From: Halomonas sp. 25-S5
GTDB taxonomy: Bacteria > Pseudomonadota > Gammaproteobacteria > Pseudomonadales > Halomonadaceae
Assembly (NCBI RefSeq): GCF_029889845.1
Contig: NZ_JARANV010000005.1
Coordinates: forward strand, 62,001-126,000
Direction of reading: 5' to 3'
DNA: 64,000 bases
Under the pieces are notes generated by a model, which ran no database searches, was not told the DNA's origin, and saw nothing but the letters and a program-made list of their open reading frames with translations. The position numbers and the translations under genes were made by a program. Shown piece by piece: positions 44,312-52,758 of the stretch (position 1 is the stretch's first letter; each line of letters opens with the position of its first letter).

Positions 44312-46492
44312 TCACTCCTCGTGATGGATCGGAATACGCTGCAGCATGGCACCCTCGGCACCCTCGGCACCCTCGGCACCGGGGGCTGCGGGGTCGAAGG
44401 TCCCGGCGGTACCCTTGCCGGAGACCCGGGTCGCCTTCTCGTAGCGCTTGCGTCGCTTGACCATCGGCGGGCAGCGCTGGTCATCCCAGTAGGTGACCTG
44501 GCAGTCGAGACAGTAGTGGCATTCGTTGGCGTTGATGCGCCCGTCGGGGTGGATGGCGCCCACCTCACACTCCTGGGCGCAGATCTGACACGGCGTGCCG
44601 CAGCTGCCACGGTGGCGTTTGAGCCAGTCGAACAGCCGTAGCCGCGAAGGAATCGCCAGGCCGGCGCCCAGCGGGCAGACATAGCGGCAGTAGAACTTGT
44701 GGTTGAACGCCGAGACCACCACCAGGCCCAAGGCGTAGAGCACGAAGGGCCAGTCGCGCTGGAAGCGCAGGGTGATAGCGGTCTTGAAGGGTTCGACCTC
44801 GGCATAGCGTTCGGCGGTGCCCAGGGAGTGCAGCGAGAGCGCGAACAGCGCCAGCAGGATGATGTACTTGATCGCCCATAACCGCTCGTGCAGACCGAAG
44901 GGGACTTCGATCTGCTTGACGCCCAGCTTGCGCGCGGCCTTGTTGACCAGGTCCTGGAGGGCGCCGAAGGGGCACAGCCAGCCGCAGAACACGCCGCGTC
45001 CCCACAGCAGCAGGCTGACCGCCACGAACGCCCAGAGGATGAACATCATCGGGTCGATCAAGAACGAGCTCCAGCTGAAGTCGGTGATCAGCGAATGGGT
45101 GAAGGTCAGGATATTGACCACCGAGATCTGGGCCAGGGCGTACCAGCCGATGAATACCAGGGTGTAGACCAGAAAGCCGATGCGCAGCGGTTCGAGGATG
45201 CGCGGGTAGCGCACCAGCACGTCCTGGAACAGCATGACCCCGGTGAGCACCGCGAGGCCCAGGCCCAACACGGCGATCTGGAAGGCCTTGTCGTACCAGA
45301 CCTGTACCCAGATGGGCCGCTCCACCACCGGCTCGGGGCGCTCGACGTAGGCGTCGGGAATACTGTAGTCGGCGCTGAAGCGTGTGAACTCGCTGTCCAG
45401 GGGGCCCGAGGCGCGACGCACCAGCAGGTCCAGTTGCCAGGGCCGGCCGGGGTCGAAGCCGGCGTCCTCGCGGATAATGAAGATGTCCTTCTCCTCCATG
45501 CGCGGCATGCCCGCGACATCGAAACTGCCCACCCGCTGATGGTCCAGATCGTGGAAGGTGATGGTGCGACCGTCCTGGCTCACCTCGATGCGATCGAAGA
45601 TGCCGCCGCGCACGTAGCCCGAGCCCTTGAAGGAGTATTCGCCGTTGGCCATCAGTGCGATGGCGTGTTCGCCGGGCGCGAGGCTCTCCATCAGGGCGTC
45701 GTAGCGGGATTTGCCGAGCAGGTTGCGCCCGGCCATGGGCGCGTTCAGGTACGTATAGTAGAGATCGATGAAGGTCTTGCCCGCGGGCGCCGGGGTGCGC
45801 AGGTAGTCTTCCGCCGGCGTGCCGACGAAGGCCTCGTCCACCTGGCCGTGCGTCAGGCGAAGGCGGCGGATGGTGCCGTCACCGGTCAGGGTCTGCCAGT
45901 CGGCCGCTGCGAAGACATTTGGCTTGACCGTGGCGGCGGGCTGGGCGGAAGGGTCCTCGATGATGCCCAGGCCGGCGGCAACCTGGCGGGCAGCACGCAT
46001 GATGGTGTCGTTGACGACGATCACCGTGACCGTGGCGCCGGAGATGGCATCCAGGTTGTCACCGATCTTGGGGTTATCGTTGACGCTGAAATTGGTATGG
46101 GCGCCGGCGAAATTCTGCAGCTTCTCCTCGGGGATGCCCACCAGCATGATCGGCTCGGAGTGATCAAGCACCTTGGCGAGCGTCAGCTGACCGGTGGTGT
46201 CGATGCCGACCAGCAGGTTGACCGGCTTGCCGGAGTAAGCGGGAATCGGCGCCACATCCACGGTCTCGAAGACGTAGCCGAGCAACTCGTCGCCGGCATA
46301 GACCTCGCTGACCGGCCATTCGGTGTCGGCGGACGCCAGCCGGTCGGCCCCGGGGAAGCTGGCCTGCAACGCACTCGTCGTCACTGCCAGGGCCGGGGAG
46401 GTCAGGCAGAGGCTCATCAGGCATAACAGCAGCCAGCTGATCGTGGAGGCAAGTCGGGGCCGACGTGGTGACATGAGGAGATCCCGCATCAT
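44312..46492 (-). CDS. nosR: NosR membrane-bound FMN/iron-sulfur regulator and electron donor
   Basis: This 726-aa protein has a signal segment, a periplasmic FMN-binding domain with the flavinylation motif DAISGATVT (about 148-156), several membrane helices (about 400-600), polyferredoxin-like CxxCP motifs (GWLCPFG, RYVCPLG) and two 4Fe-4S clusters near the C-terminus (CQICAQECEVGAIH and CHYCLDCQVTYWDDQRC). It supplies electrons to NosZ. The C-terminus contains a GAE tandem repeat. Start codons at 46492 and 46474 are both possible; neither has a clear ribosome site. The FMN is normally attached by an ApbE/NosX protein, which is not in the window. Confidence 0.95.
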   Translation of the reverse strand: MMRDLLMSPRRPRLASTISWLLLCLMSLCLTSPALAVTTSALQASFPGADRLASADTEWPVSEVYAGDELLGYVFETVDVAPIPAYSGKPVNLLVGIDTTGQLTLAKVLDHSEPIMLVGIPEEKLQNFAGAHTNFSVNDNPKIGDNLDAISGATVTVIVVNDTIMRAARQVAAGLGIIEDPSAQPAATVKPNVFAAADWQTLTGDGTIRRLRLTHGQVDEAFVGTPAEDYLRTPAPAGKTFIDLYYTYLNAPMAGRNLLGKSRYDALMESLAPGEHAIALMANGEYSFKGSGYVRGGIFDRIEVSQDGRTITFHDLDHQRVGSFDVAGMPRMEEKDIFIIREDAGFDPGRPWQLDLLVRRASGPLDSEFTRFSADYSIPDAYVERPEPVVERPIWVQVWYDKAFQIAVLGLGLAVLTGVMLFQDVLVRYPRILEPLRIGFLVYTLVFIGWYALAQISVVNILTFTHSLITDFSWSSFLIDPMMFILWAFVAVSLLLWGRGVFCGWLCPFGALQDLVNKAARKLGVKQIEVPFGLHERLWAIKYIILLALFALSLHSLGTAERYAEVEPFKTAITLRFQRDWPFVLYALGLVVVSAFNHKFYCRYVCPLGAGLAIPSRLRLFDWLKRHRGSCGTPCQICAQECEVGAIHPDGRINANECHYCLDCQVTYWDDQRCPPMVKRRKRYEKATRVSGKGTAGTFDPAAPGAEGAEGAEGAMLQRIPIHHEE
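44348..44380 (-). repeat. 9-bp tandem repeat in nosR 3' end
   Basis: The 9-bp unit GGCACCCTC is repeated 3.67 times and encodes Gly-Ala-Glu copies in NosR just before LQRIPIHHEE. Being a multiple of 3 bp, copy changes would not shift the frame. Confidence 0.9.
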
Positions 46493-46558
46493 CAGGTGAA
46501 GATGGCGGCGGCTGACGAAGGGGGTCGGCGCGCGGCGCGCGGCGCGCCGGCCCCGAGG

Positions 46559-46876
46559 TCAGGGCGTGAGGCTGCCGTAGTAGGCGGCGATGTCGGCGAT
46601 GTCCTCGTCGGACAGCGCCTGGGCCTGGGGGGTCATCATCATGGACATGCCACCGCCCCGTTCACCGGCCCGATAGGCCTTGAGGGCGTTCTCGAGGTAG
46701 GCGACGTTCTGGCCGGCGAGGTTCGGATAGATGGGTGCGGTGGCCTTGCCATCGGTGCCGTGGCAGGCGGCGCAGGCGGCGATCTTTCCCTTACCGGCTT
46801 CCGGGTCCCCGGCGGCCTGAGCGTCCATGGCGAGGAAGGCCCCGCCCAGCAGGGCGGCTACGAGCAGTAACTTCAT
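46559..46876 (-). CDS. Periplasmic c-type cytochrome of the nos operon
   Basis: This 105-aa class I cytochrome c has a signal peptide (about 1-22), one heme site CAACH (C35, C38, H39) and a Met-rich GGGMSMMMT distal loop. It likely donates electrons to NosZ or the NosR route. It is first in a cytochrome-nosRZDFYL transcription unit with NsrR- and FNR-like sites upstream. ATG 46876 with GGAG nearby is favoured over the longer frame, which reads into the control region. Confidence 0.9.
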   Translation of the reverse strand: MKLLLVAALLGGAFLAMDAQAAGDPEAGKGKIAACAACHGTDGKATAPIYPNLAGQNVAYLENALKAYRAGERGGGMSMMMTPQAQALSDEDIADIAAYYGSLTP

Positions 46877-46899
46877 AATACATCTCCGAAATGCATCTT
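46877..46899 (-). promoter_or_regulatory. NsrR-like site before cytochrome c
   Basis: On the minus strand AAGATGCATTT (46889-46899) matches the NsrR half-site exactly. AGATGTATT follows after two bases. It lies between the FNR box and the start codon, where a repressor would block transcription. Confidence 0.65.
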
Positions 46900-46980
46900 T
46901 AGGTGCTTGAATAAGCCCGGGTCGGGCGGGGGCCCATAGGGCGATCGAGGTCATAATGCCAGCCGTCGCCCGGGTGAGGC

Positions 46981-46994
46981 TTGACGTGCGTCAT
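46981..46994. promoter_or_regulatory. FNR/Anr/Dnr-type box before cytochrome c-nos operon
   Basis: TTGACGTGCGTCAT fits TTGAC-N4-GTCAA in 9 of 10 bases. A box at -41.5 would place the start of transcription near 46946. Confidence 0.65.
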
Positions 46995-47048
46995 GTTCAG
47001 CCTAGACCCGGCAGCGCAAAAGGTAAAAAGAAGGTGCTAATGTAGGGG

Positions 47049-47510
47049 TCAGGAGGACTCGGGCGTCGCGGGGGTATCGTCGAGCTGCAGCAGCCGCACC
47101 AGTCTGGGGCGCTGCGGGCCGAGCAGGTCGGCCAGGGTGTAGTGGTCGAGCACGGCGAGGAAGGCGGCGAGCGCCTCGGCCAGGATCGGCTTCAGCCGGC
47201 AAGCGGGGGTGATGATGCACTCGTTGTCGTCGCCGAAGCACTCCACCAGGGCGAGGTCTCGTTCGGTGTCGCGGACCAGCTCGCCCAAGGGGATCGTCTC
47301 CGGGGCACGCTTGAGCAGCAGGCCACCGTTCTTGCCTCGGATGGAGGTGATGTAGCCGCGGTGGTTGAGGTCCTGCACGACCTTCATCAGGTGGTTGCGG
47401 GAGATCTCGAAGCGCTCGGCGATCTCGGTGATGGTCGAGCGCTGCTCACCCTTGACGGCCAGGTAGATCAGCACGCGTAGCGAATAGTCGGTGAATCGAG
47501 TCAGGTGCAT
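47049..47510 (-). CDS. nsrR: NsrR, Rrf2-family nitric-oxide-sensing repressor
   Basis: This 153-aa Rrf2 protein has a winged-helix N-terminus (HLTRFTDYSLRVLIYLA, ITEIAERFEISRNHLMKVVQDL) and three Cys in VECFGDDNECIITPAC as iron-sulfur ligands. It senses NO through its cluster and represses NO-detoxification genes. It is divergent from nnrS and upstream of cytochrome c-nos, where NsrR-like sites are seen. Confidence 0.92.
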   Translation of the reverse strand: MHLTRFTDYSLRVLIYLAVKGEQRSTITEIAERFEISRNHLMKVVQDLNHRGYITSIRGKNGGLLLKRAPETIPLGELVRDTERDLALVECFGDDNECIITPACRLKPILAEALAAFLAVLDHYTLADLLGPQRPRLVRLLQLDDTPATPESS

Positions 47511-47564
47511 GGGTGTCCCGGCGCGTCGGACGCCTCGCAAGGCGTGGTGAAAAAACCATTTATT

Positions 47565-47583
47565 CTAACATCATGCCTGTTAG
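47565..47583. repeat. Inverted repeat in nsrR-nnrS intergenic region
   Basis: Arms CTAACA and TGTTAG are separated by 7 bp. A second hairpin, CGCGACCG / CGGTCGCG, lies at 47592-47614. Possible operator and RNA structure in the divergent promoter. Confidence 0.5.
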
Positions 47584-47641
47584 GTTTGATTCGCGACCGC
47601 GGCATTCGGTCGCGTGGTGGGCGATTGGCGTGGCCACCCGT

Positions 47642-47664
47642 AAGATGTAATTTATATGCATGTT
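47642..47664. promoter_or_regulatory. NsrR site overlapping nnrS start
   Basis: This 23-bp site begins AAGATGTAATTT and matches the dyad AAGATGYATTT-N-AAATRCATCTT at 20 of 23 positions by my count. It overlaps the only in-frame ATG of nnrS at 47660. Confidence 0.75.
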
Positions 47665-48826
47665 ATGGTTCCTTGCCAGTGATCCAGGTCAAGTCGGTGG
47701 CACCCGTCGCACCGACCGGCGTCCCGCCTGGGCGCTGTTCTTTCCGCTCGCCGCCCTGCATGCGGCCCTGGCGGTGCCGCTGTCGCTGGCGGCGATGTTC
47801 GGCGGCCTGCCGGCGCTGGCGACACCGGCGGCCCATGGTCGCGAGCTGCTGTTCGGCTTCGCCCTGGCGGTGATCGCGGGCTATCTGCTGGGCCCACTGC
47901 CTCAACGTCGGCTGGTCGTGCTGGCTGGGCTGTGGCTGGTGGGGCGCACCGGCATTCTGGTTGCCCCCCTGGCCTGGCCAGCCCTACTGGCCGACGCCGC
48001 CTTCGCCCTGCTGCTGGCCTGGCAACTGGTGCCGCGTTTCCTGGCCGCCAAGAAGTGGCGCAACCGTCTGCTCTCGCCATTGCTCGGGCTGCTCTGCCTG
48101 CTGGCGGTGGCCAGCCTGGCGGCGCGCCTGGCCTTCCCGGGTCTGCTCTCGCCCCTTCTCCACCAGGGGGTGCTCTGGTTGCTGCTGCTGATGGCCTTCA
48201 TGGGCGGACGGGTGATTGCCCCGGCGGTGAACGGACACCTGATGGCGCGCGACCGGGTGGCCGGGGCCGGTGTACAACCACGGCTCGAGGCGGCCCTGAT
48301 CGGCCTGCTGGGCGCGGCCGGGCTGCTGGCGATCTGGCCGCCGATTTGGCCGCTGGCCGGGGCGGTGCTGACGCTGGCCGGGGCACTGGTCCTGGTGCGG
48401 CTCTGGCGCTGGACACCCTGGGCGCTTCGGGACAGGCCGGACCTGCTCGCCTTGCTGCTTGGTTATACCTGGCTGGGCGTGGGCGCCCTGCTGATAGCGG
48501 GCGACCTGCTGGCGGGGATCTCGCCGACGGGCCGGCTCCATGCGATCACCGTGGGGGCGCTCGGCACCCTGGCCAGCGGCATCATGCTGCGTCAGGCCAT
48601 CCTGAGGGCCAAGGGGCGCCCCGGGGAGGAGCGGTGGCTGCCGCCCCTGGCCGGGCTCTTCACCCTGGCGGCGGGGCTGAGGCTAGCGCTGCCACTCGCC
48701 GGTTTGCCGGCGCTGTGGGGCGCCGCCGGGACCTGGAGCCTTGCCTGGCTGCTGGTGGCATGGCGGCTCTTGCACTGGCGTCGCCGGGGAGCAACCGCTG
48801 CCACGATGCCTTCTACTGCGATTTGA
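47660..48826 (+). CDS. nnrS: NnrS family heme-copper membrane protein
   Basis: This 388-aa protein has about twelve hydrophobic helices and the NnrS start WALFFPLAALHAALAVPLSL. His-containing loops (HAITVGALGTLASGIMLR) fit the family. NnrS protects against nitrosative stress. The only in-frame ATG lies inside the NsrR site, and the FNR-like GTGATCCAGGTCAA at 47679-47692 lies inside the ORF. The true start may therefore be further downstream at a non-ATG codon; the family homology begins about 20 codons in. Confidence 0.85.
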   Translation: MLWFLASDPGQVGGTRRTDRRPAWALFFPLAALHAALAVPLSLAAMFGGLPALATPAAHGRELLFGFALAVIAGYLLGPLPQRRLVVLAGLWLVGRTGILVAPLAWPALLADAAFALLLAWQLVPRFLAAKKWRNRLLSPLLGLLCLLAVASLAARLAFPGLLSPLLHQGVLWLLLLMAFMGGRVIAPAVNGHLMARDRVAGAGVQPRLEAALIGLLGAAGLLAIWPPIWPLAGAVLTLAGALVLVRLWRWTPWALRDRPDLLALLLGYTWLGVGALLIAGDLLAGISPTGRLHAITVGALGTLASGIMLRQAILRAKGRPGEERWLPPLAGLFTLAAGLRLALPLAGLPALWGAAGTWSLAWLLVAWRLLHWRRRGATAATMPSTAI

Positions 48827-48836
48827 TCTAGGTCAG
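48823..48836. promoter_or_regulatory. FNR/Anr-type box before hemN
   Basis: TTGATCTAGGTCAG matches TTGAT-N4-ATCAA at 8 of 10 positions, 106 bp before the hemN start. A -41.5 placement gives a start near 48871. Confidence 0.55.
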
Positions 48837-48941
48837 CTACCCCTTGAAGGGTACCGACGCGCCCGGTCATGGCTGGCATAATTCGCCCATGCGGTGGCGG
48901 CCCCGGCCGCCGCCTTACGGTTCCAGAGGCTCGATTCGATC

Positions 48942-50327
48942 ATGCAAGACACCCTGCCGTTCATTCGCCCCCTGGTCGAGAAATACGACCGCCCGGGGCC
49001 GCGCTACACCTCCTATCCCACGGCGCCGCAGTTCCAGGCGGCCTTCGCCGAGGACGACTACCGTGCCGAGGCCTCCCGCAGCAATCGGGCCGCGACGCCC
49101 AAGCCGCTGTCGGCCTACGTGCATATCCCGTTCTGCGAGAGCCTCTGCTACTACTGCGCCTGCAACAAGATCATCACACACAACCGCGAGCGGGCCGCGG
49201 AGTACCTTGCCTGGCTCAAGCGTGAGGTCGAGCTCCAGGGGGCGCTGTTCGACGACTCGCGGCGCATGACCCAGCTGCACCTGGGTGGTGGCACCCCCAC
49301 CTACCTGAGCAACGGCCAGCTCGGCGAGCTGATGGGCGCGCTGGACGACGCCTTCCACTTCGCTGAGCCTGAGGCGCGGGAATTCTCCCTGGAGGTGGAT
49401 CCCCGCACCGTGACCCCCGAGCAGATCCACGAGCTCCATTTCCTGGGGTTCAATCGCCTGAGCTTCGGCGTGCAGGACTTCGACGCCAGGGTCCAGGAGG
49501 CGGTCAACCGCGTCCAGAGCGAGGCCCAGGTGGTGGAACTGGTGAGGGCGGCCCGTGAGGCCGGCTTCCAGTCGGTGAGCGTCGACCTGATCTACGGCCT
49601 GCCGCTGCAGACCGTAGCGAGCTTCGATGCCACCCTGGACAAGATCATCAGACTGCGCCCGGACCGCATCGCCGCCTACAGCTATGCCCACCTGCCAGAG
49701 CTGTTCAAGGCCCAGCGGCTGATTCGCCCCGAGGACATGCCGCCGCCGGAGCGCAAGATCGAGCTGCTGGAGCTGACCATCCGTCGCCTCACCGAGGCCG
49801 GCTATGCCTATATCGGCATGGACCATTTCGCTTTGCCCGAGGACGAGCTCTCGCTGGCGAAGGAGAACGGCACCCTGCAGCGCAACTTCCAGGGCTACTC
49901 GACGCATGCCGACTGCGACCTGATCGGCCTGGGGAATACCGCCATTGGCAAGGTGGGCGACAGCTACAGCCAGAACGTCAAGGAGACGGCTCAGTACCAG
50001 GCGCGCCTCGAGGCGGGACGGCTGCCGGTGATGCGCGGTTACCGCCTGAACGCCGATGACCTGCTGCGACGCGATGTGATCAACGCCCTGATGTGCCATG
50101 GCCGCATCGACTTCGCCGCGATCGAGGCGGATCACGATATCGACTTTCGCAACTATTTTGCCGACGCACTCGCCGAGCTGGAAGAGATGGCGGACGACGG
50201 CTTGCTGGCGATCGATGACGGGAGCATCGCGGTACTGCCGGCCGGGCGGTTGATGATGCGCAACGCCGCCATGGCCTTCGATGCCTACCTGGGCCACGGT
50301 CCGGGACGCTACTCGCGCACCGTCTAA
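48942..50327 (+). CDS. hemN: Oxygen-independent coproporphyrinogen III dehydrogenase
   Basis: This 461-aa radical SAM enzyme has the cluster motif C65-x3-C69-x2-C72 with C74 (FCESLCYYCAC), followed by HLGGGTPTYL and SFGVQDFD. It makes protoporphyrinogen IX without oxygen. ATG 48942 matches the family start (PLVEKYDRPGPRYTSYPTA). It is a single gene that converges on gdhA over a strong terminator. Confidence 0.97.
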   Translation: MQDTLPFIRPLVEKYDRPGPRYTSYPTAPQFQAAFAEDDYRAEASRSNRAATPKPLSAYVHIPFCESLCYYCACNKIITHNRERAAEYLAWLKREVELQGALFDDSRRMTQLHLGGGTPTYLSNGQLGELMGALDDAFHFAEPEAREFSLEVDPRTVTPEQIHELHFLGFNRLSFGVQDFDARVQEAVNRVQSEAQVVELVRAAREAGFQSVSVDLIYGLPLQTVASFDATLDKIIRLRPDRIAAYSYAHLPELFKAQRLIRPEDMPPPERKIELLELTIRRLTEAGYAYIGMDHFALPEDELSLAKENGTLQRNFQGYSTHADCDLIGLGNTAIGKVGDSYSQNVKETAQYQARLEAGRLPVMRGYRLNADDLLRRDVINALMCHGRIDFAAIEADHDIDFRNYFADALAELEEMADDGLLAIDDGSIAVLPAGRLMMRNAAMAFDAYLGHGPGRYSRTV

Positions 50328-50347
50328 GCCCCGATCACCTGCCGACA

Positions 50348-50377
50348 CGACACGGCGCCCCGAGGGGCGCCGTGTCG
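50348..50377. terminator. Bidirectional terminator between hemN and gdhA
   Basis: A 14-bp perfect stem CGACACGGCGCCCC / GGGGCGCCGTGTCG with a 2-nt loop lies between convergent genes. Confidence 0.8.
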
Positions 50378-50406
50378 CATTAGATGGAAGTCGAGCGGCG
50401 GCGGGC

Positions 50407-51759
50407 TCAGACGACGCCCTGCTCGATCATGGCATCAGCTACCTTGCGGAAGCCGGCGATGTTGGCGCCCAGCACCAGGTTGGTGGGGTCGTCAAACTCC
50501 TCGGCGGTCTCGGCGCACTGGCGGTGGATATTGGCCATGATCTCCTTGAGCCTGGTGTCCACCTTCTCCAGCGGCCACTGCTCCATGCTGCTGTTCTGGG
50601 CCATCTCCAGCTGGCTGGTGGCCACACCGCCGGCATTGGCCGCCTTGCCGGGGCCGTAGGCGGCCTTCGCGGCCAGGAAGCGGTCCACAGCCGCGGCAGT
50701 GGAGGGCATGTTGGCCCCCTCGCTGATGCAGGTCACGCCATTGCCCAGCAGGGCCTCGGCATCGGCCTCGGTCAGCTCGTTCTGGGTGGCACAGGGGAAG
50801 GCCACGTCGCCTTCGATGCGCCAGACCGCATGGCCGTCGGCCGGGTAGTCGCCGACCGGCAGGTAGCGCGCCTCGGGATGCGTCTCCAGGTAGGCCTCCA
50901 GCGAGACGCGCTTGACCTCCTTGAGCTCCTTGAGCAGGTCGAGATCGATGCCGCGGGCGTGATGGAGGGTGCCCCGGGAGTCCGAGCAGGTGATGGGGAT
51001 CGCGCCGAGCTCATAGAGCTTCTCGATGGTGTAGATGGCCACGTTGCCGGCACCGGAGACCAGGCAGGTCTTGCCCTCCAGGGTCTCGCCGCGGGCCTCG
51101 AGCATGTTCTCGGCGAAGTAGACAGCACCGTAGCCGGTGGCCTCCTTGCGCCCGATGGAGCCGCCCCAGTTGAGGCTCTTGCCGGTCAGCACGCCCTCGT
51201 AACGGCCGGTCAGGCGCTTGTACTGGCCGTAGAGGAAGCCGATCTCGCGGGCCCCCACGCCGATATCGCCGGCCGGCACGTCGGTGGTCGGGCCGATGTG
51301 GCGATAGAGCTCACTCATGAAGGCCTGGCAGAAGCGCATGATCTCGCCGTCCGACCGGCCCTTGGGCTCGAAGTCCGACCCGCCTTTGCCGCCGCCGATG
51401 GACAGCCCGGTCAGGGCATTCTTGAAGATCTGCTCGAAGCCCAGGAACTTGATGGTGCCCGAGGTGACGCTGGGGTGGAAACGCAGCCCACCTTTGTAGG
51501 GGCCGAGGGCGGAATTGAACTGGACGCGGTAGCCCTTGTTGACCTGCACCTTGCCGGCGTCGTCGGTCCAGCAGACGCGGAACATGATCTGGCGTTCCGG
51601 CTCGACAATGCGCTCGATGATGTTGTGGTCGAGGTAGTGGGGGCTGTGCTCGAAGAGCGGGCGCAGGCACTCCAGTACCTCCTCCGCGGCTTGGTAGAAT
51701 TCGGTCTGGGCCGGGCTGCTCTTGCGTAGGGCCTCGAGGGTATCGTGGACGTAGGGCAT
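50407..51759 (-). CDS. gdhA: NADP-type glutamate dehydrogenase
   Basis: This 450-aa hexameric GDH has PYKGGLRFHPSV, GGGKGGSDFEPKG and the dinucleotide-binding region around CLVSGAGNVAIYTIEKLYELG. Length and motifs fit the NADP-specific assimilatory form. ATG 51759 with AGGA upstream is chosen; the longer frame to 51876 lies in an AT-rich promoter region. Confidence 0.96.
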   Translation of the reverse strand: MPYVHDTLEALRKSSPAQTEFYQAAEEVLECLRPLFEHSPHYLDHNIIERIVEPERQIMFRVCWTDDAGKVQVNKGYRVQFNSALGPYKGGLRFHPSVTSGTIKFLGFEQIFKNALTGLSIGGGKGGSDFEPKGRSDGEIMRFCQAFMSELYRHIGPTTDVPAGDIGVGAREIGFLYGQYKRLTGRYEGVLTGKSLNWGGSIGRKEATGYGAVYFAENMLEARGETLEGKTCLVSGAGNVAIYTIEKLYELGAIPITCSDSRGTLHHARGIDLDLLKELKEVKRVSLEAYLETHPEARYLPVGDYPADGHAVWRIEGDVAFPCATQNELTEADAEALLGNGVTCISEGANMPSTAAAVDRFLAAKAAYGPGKAANAGGVATSQLEMAQNSSMEQWPLEKVDTRLKEIMANIHRQCAETAEEFDDPTNLVLGANIAGFRKVADAMIEQGVV

Positions 51760-52237
51760 GGGAAGGTTCCTGTGCGGTCGAAACGGGTCAGCTGCACTAT
51801 AAGGCAATGCACCATTATGCAGCAACTGCATGGGCCATGCGGAGAATAGACATGATGTTGAGCCTAAAACCTTCAAAAGTGCGAAAATTGTGCACCAGAT
51901 TAATCCATTAGATTATATTCATAGATTGTGGTTCAACGAAGATGCACGGGCCAAAGGCGCGCGGAAGATGTGCGCCTCCTCGCATCGGCCCGCTGTGTCG
52001 GCATCGCCACAGCGAGCGGAGCGGCGCATCACCGGCGCGGCGGCGCTCTGGGCGGCGTGGTGACATTTTTTGCACATCTTGTGCTTGAGTCTGGCCAGTG
52101 GTCTATATATGGTACTGGCCCAGCGGGATCCACGGTGCCGGCGACGGCTTGACGCACGTCAGTGCAGGCGGTTTAGATGGCCCCTAGGATGAGCGGTTCG
52201 GCGGCCCAGCCGCGTCGACGTCATCAGGAGAACCTTC
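51760..52237. other. AT-rich divergent intergenic region, gdhA to ubiT
   Basis: This 478-bp gap has an AT-rich half (51860-51940) suited to the gdhA promoter and a stretch that contains TTTTTTGCACATCTTGTGC. An FNR-type box lies at 52149-52162. Open frames in it have no sign of coding. Confidence 0.6.
52149..52162. promoter_or_regulatory. FNR/Anr-type box before ubiT
   Basis: TTGACGCACGTCAG fits TTGAC-N4-GTCAA at 9 of 10 positions. At -41.5 the start would be about 52197, 41 bp before the gene. Confidence 0.65.
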
Positions 52238-52723
52238 ATGTCCCTGCCCCTACCGTCACTGTCGCTTCCGCGCCCGCCCGTGCCGAGCCGTCTGATCCGC
52301 ACCCTGGACCCCTGCGTGCCCCTGGCCGTCAAGCGGCGGCTGGTGGAGCCGGTTCTCAACCGCACCTTCGCCGAGCCGCTGGAGGAGGGCGAGTTCGATG
52401 CCCTGGAAGGGCGCCGGATCAGCCTGGCCATCGAGGACCTCGGCGTGACGCTGACACTGAGCCTCGAGGCGCAGCGCCTGGTGCTCTGCCGCGAGCCGGG
52501 CGAGGCCACCATCCGCGGCGGCTGGCGCGAGTTTTTATGTCTCGCCACCCGGCGCGAGGATCCCGACAGCCTGTTCTTCCAGCGTCGCCTGCTAATTGAG
52601 GGCGACACCGAGCTGGGCCTGACGGTCAAGAACCTCCTCGACGGTCGCGAGGAAGGGCTGGCTCAGGGTCCCTTCGGCGAACTGCTGTTCCGCCTGGAGC
52701 GACTGGCGCAACGCAGCATCTAA
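52238..52723 (+). CDS. ubiT: SCP2-domain lipid-binding protein, UbiT-like
   Basis: This 161-aa soluble protein has an SCP2/sterol-carrier fold (FDALEGRRISLAIEDLGVTLTLSL, then GWREFLCLATRREDPDSLFFQRRLLIEGDTELGLTVKN, which is split by family position). It resembles UbiT (YhbT), the lipid carrier for O2-independent ubiquinone synthesis with UbiU and UbiV. The FNR-type box upstream and nrdJ, hemN and nos neighbours fit an anaerobic role. UbiU and UbiV are not in the window. Confidence 0.75.
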   Translation: MSLPLPSLSLPRPPVPSRLIRTLDPCVPLAVKRRLVEPVLNRTFAEPLEEGEFDALEGRRISLAIEDLGVTLTLSLEAQRLVLCREPGEATIRGGWREFLCLATRREDPDSLFFQRRLLIEGDTELGLTVKNLLDGREEGLAQGPFGELLFRLERLAQRSI

Positions 52724-52758
52724 CATATTGTCAATGTTCTTCTTCCGGAGCCATCTGA

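Noticed and set aside
42374..44641. 755-codon plus-strand ORF opposite nosZ
   Set aside because: Shadow of nosZ and nosR; no recognisable protein features.
47679..47692. GTGATCCAGGTCAA as the activating FNR site of nnrS
   Set aside because: It matches the consensus fairly well but lies inside the open frame, so a -41.5 activation role would start transcription within the gene. Kept only as a note with nnrS.
51830..52063. 77-codon ORF in the gdhA-ubiT gap
   Set aside because: No ribosome site, no family, odd composition, and it covers the likely promoter region.
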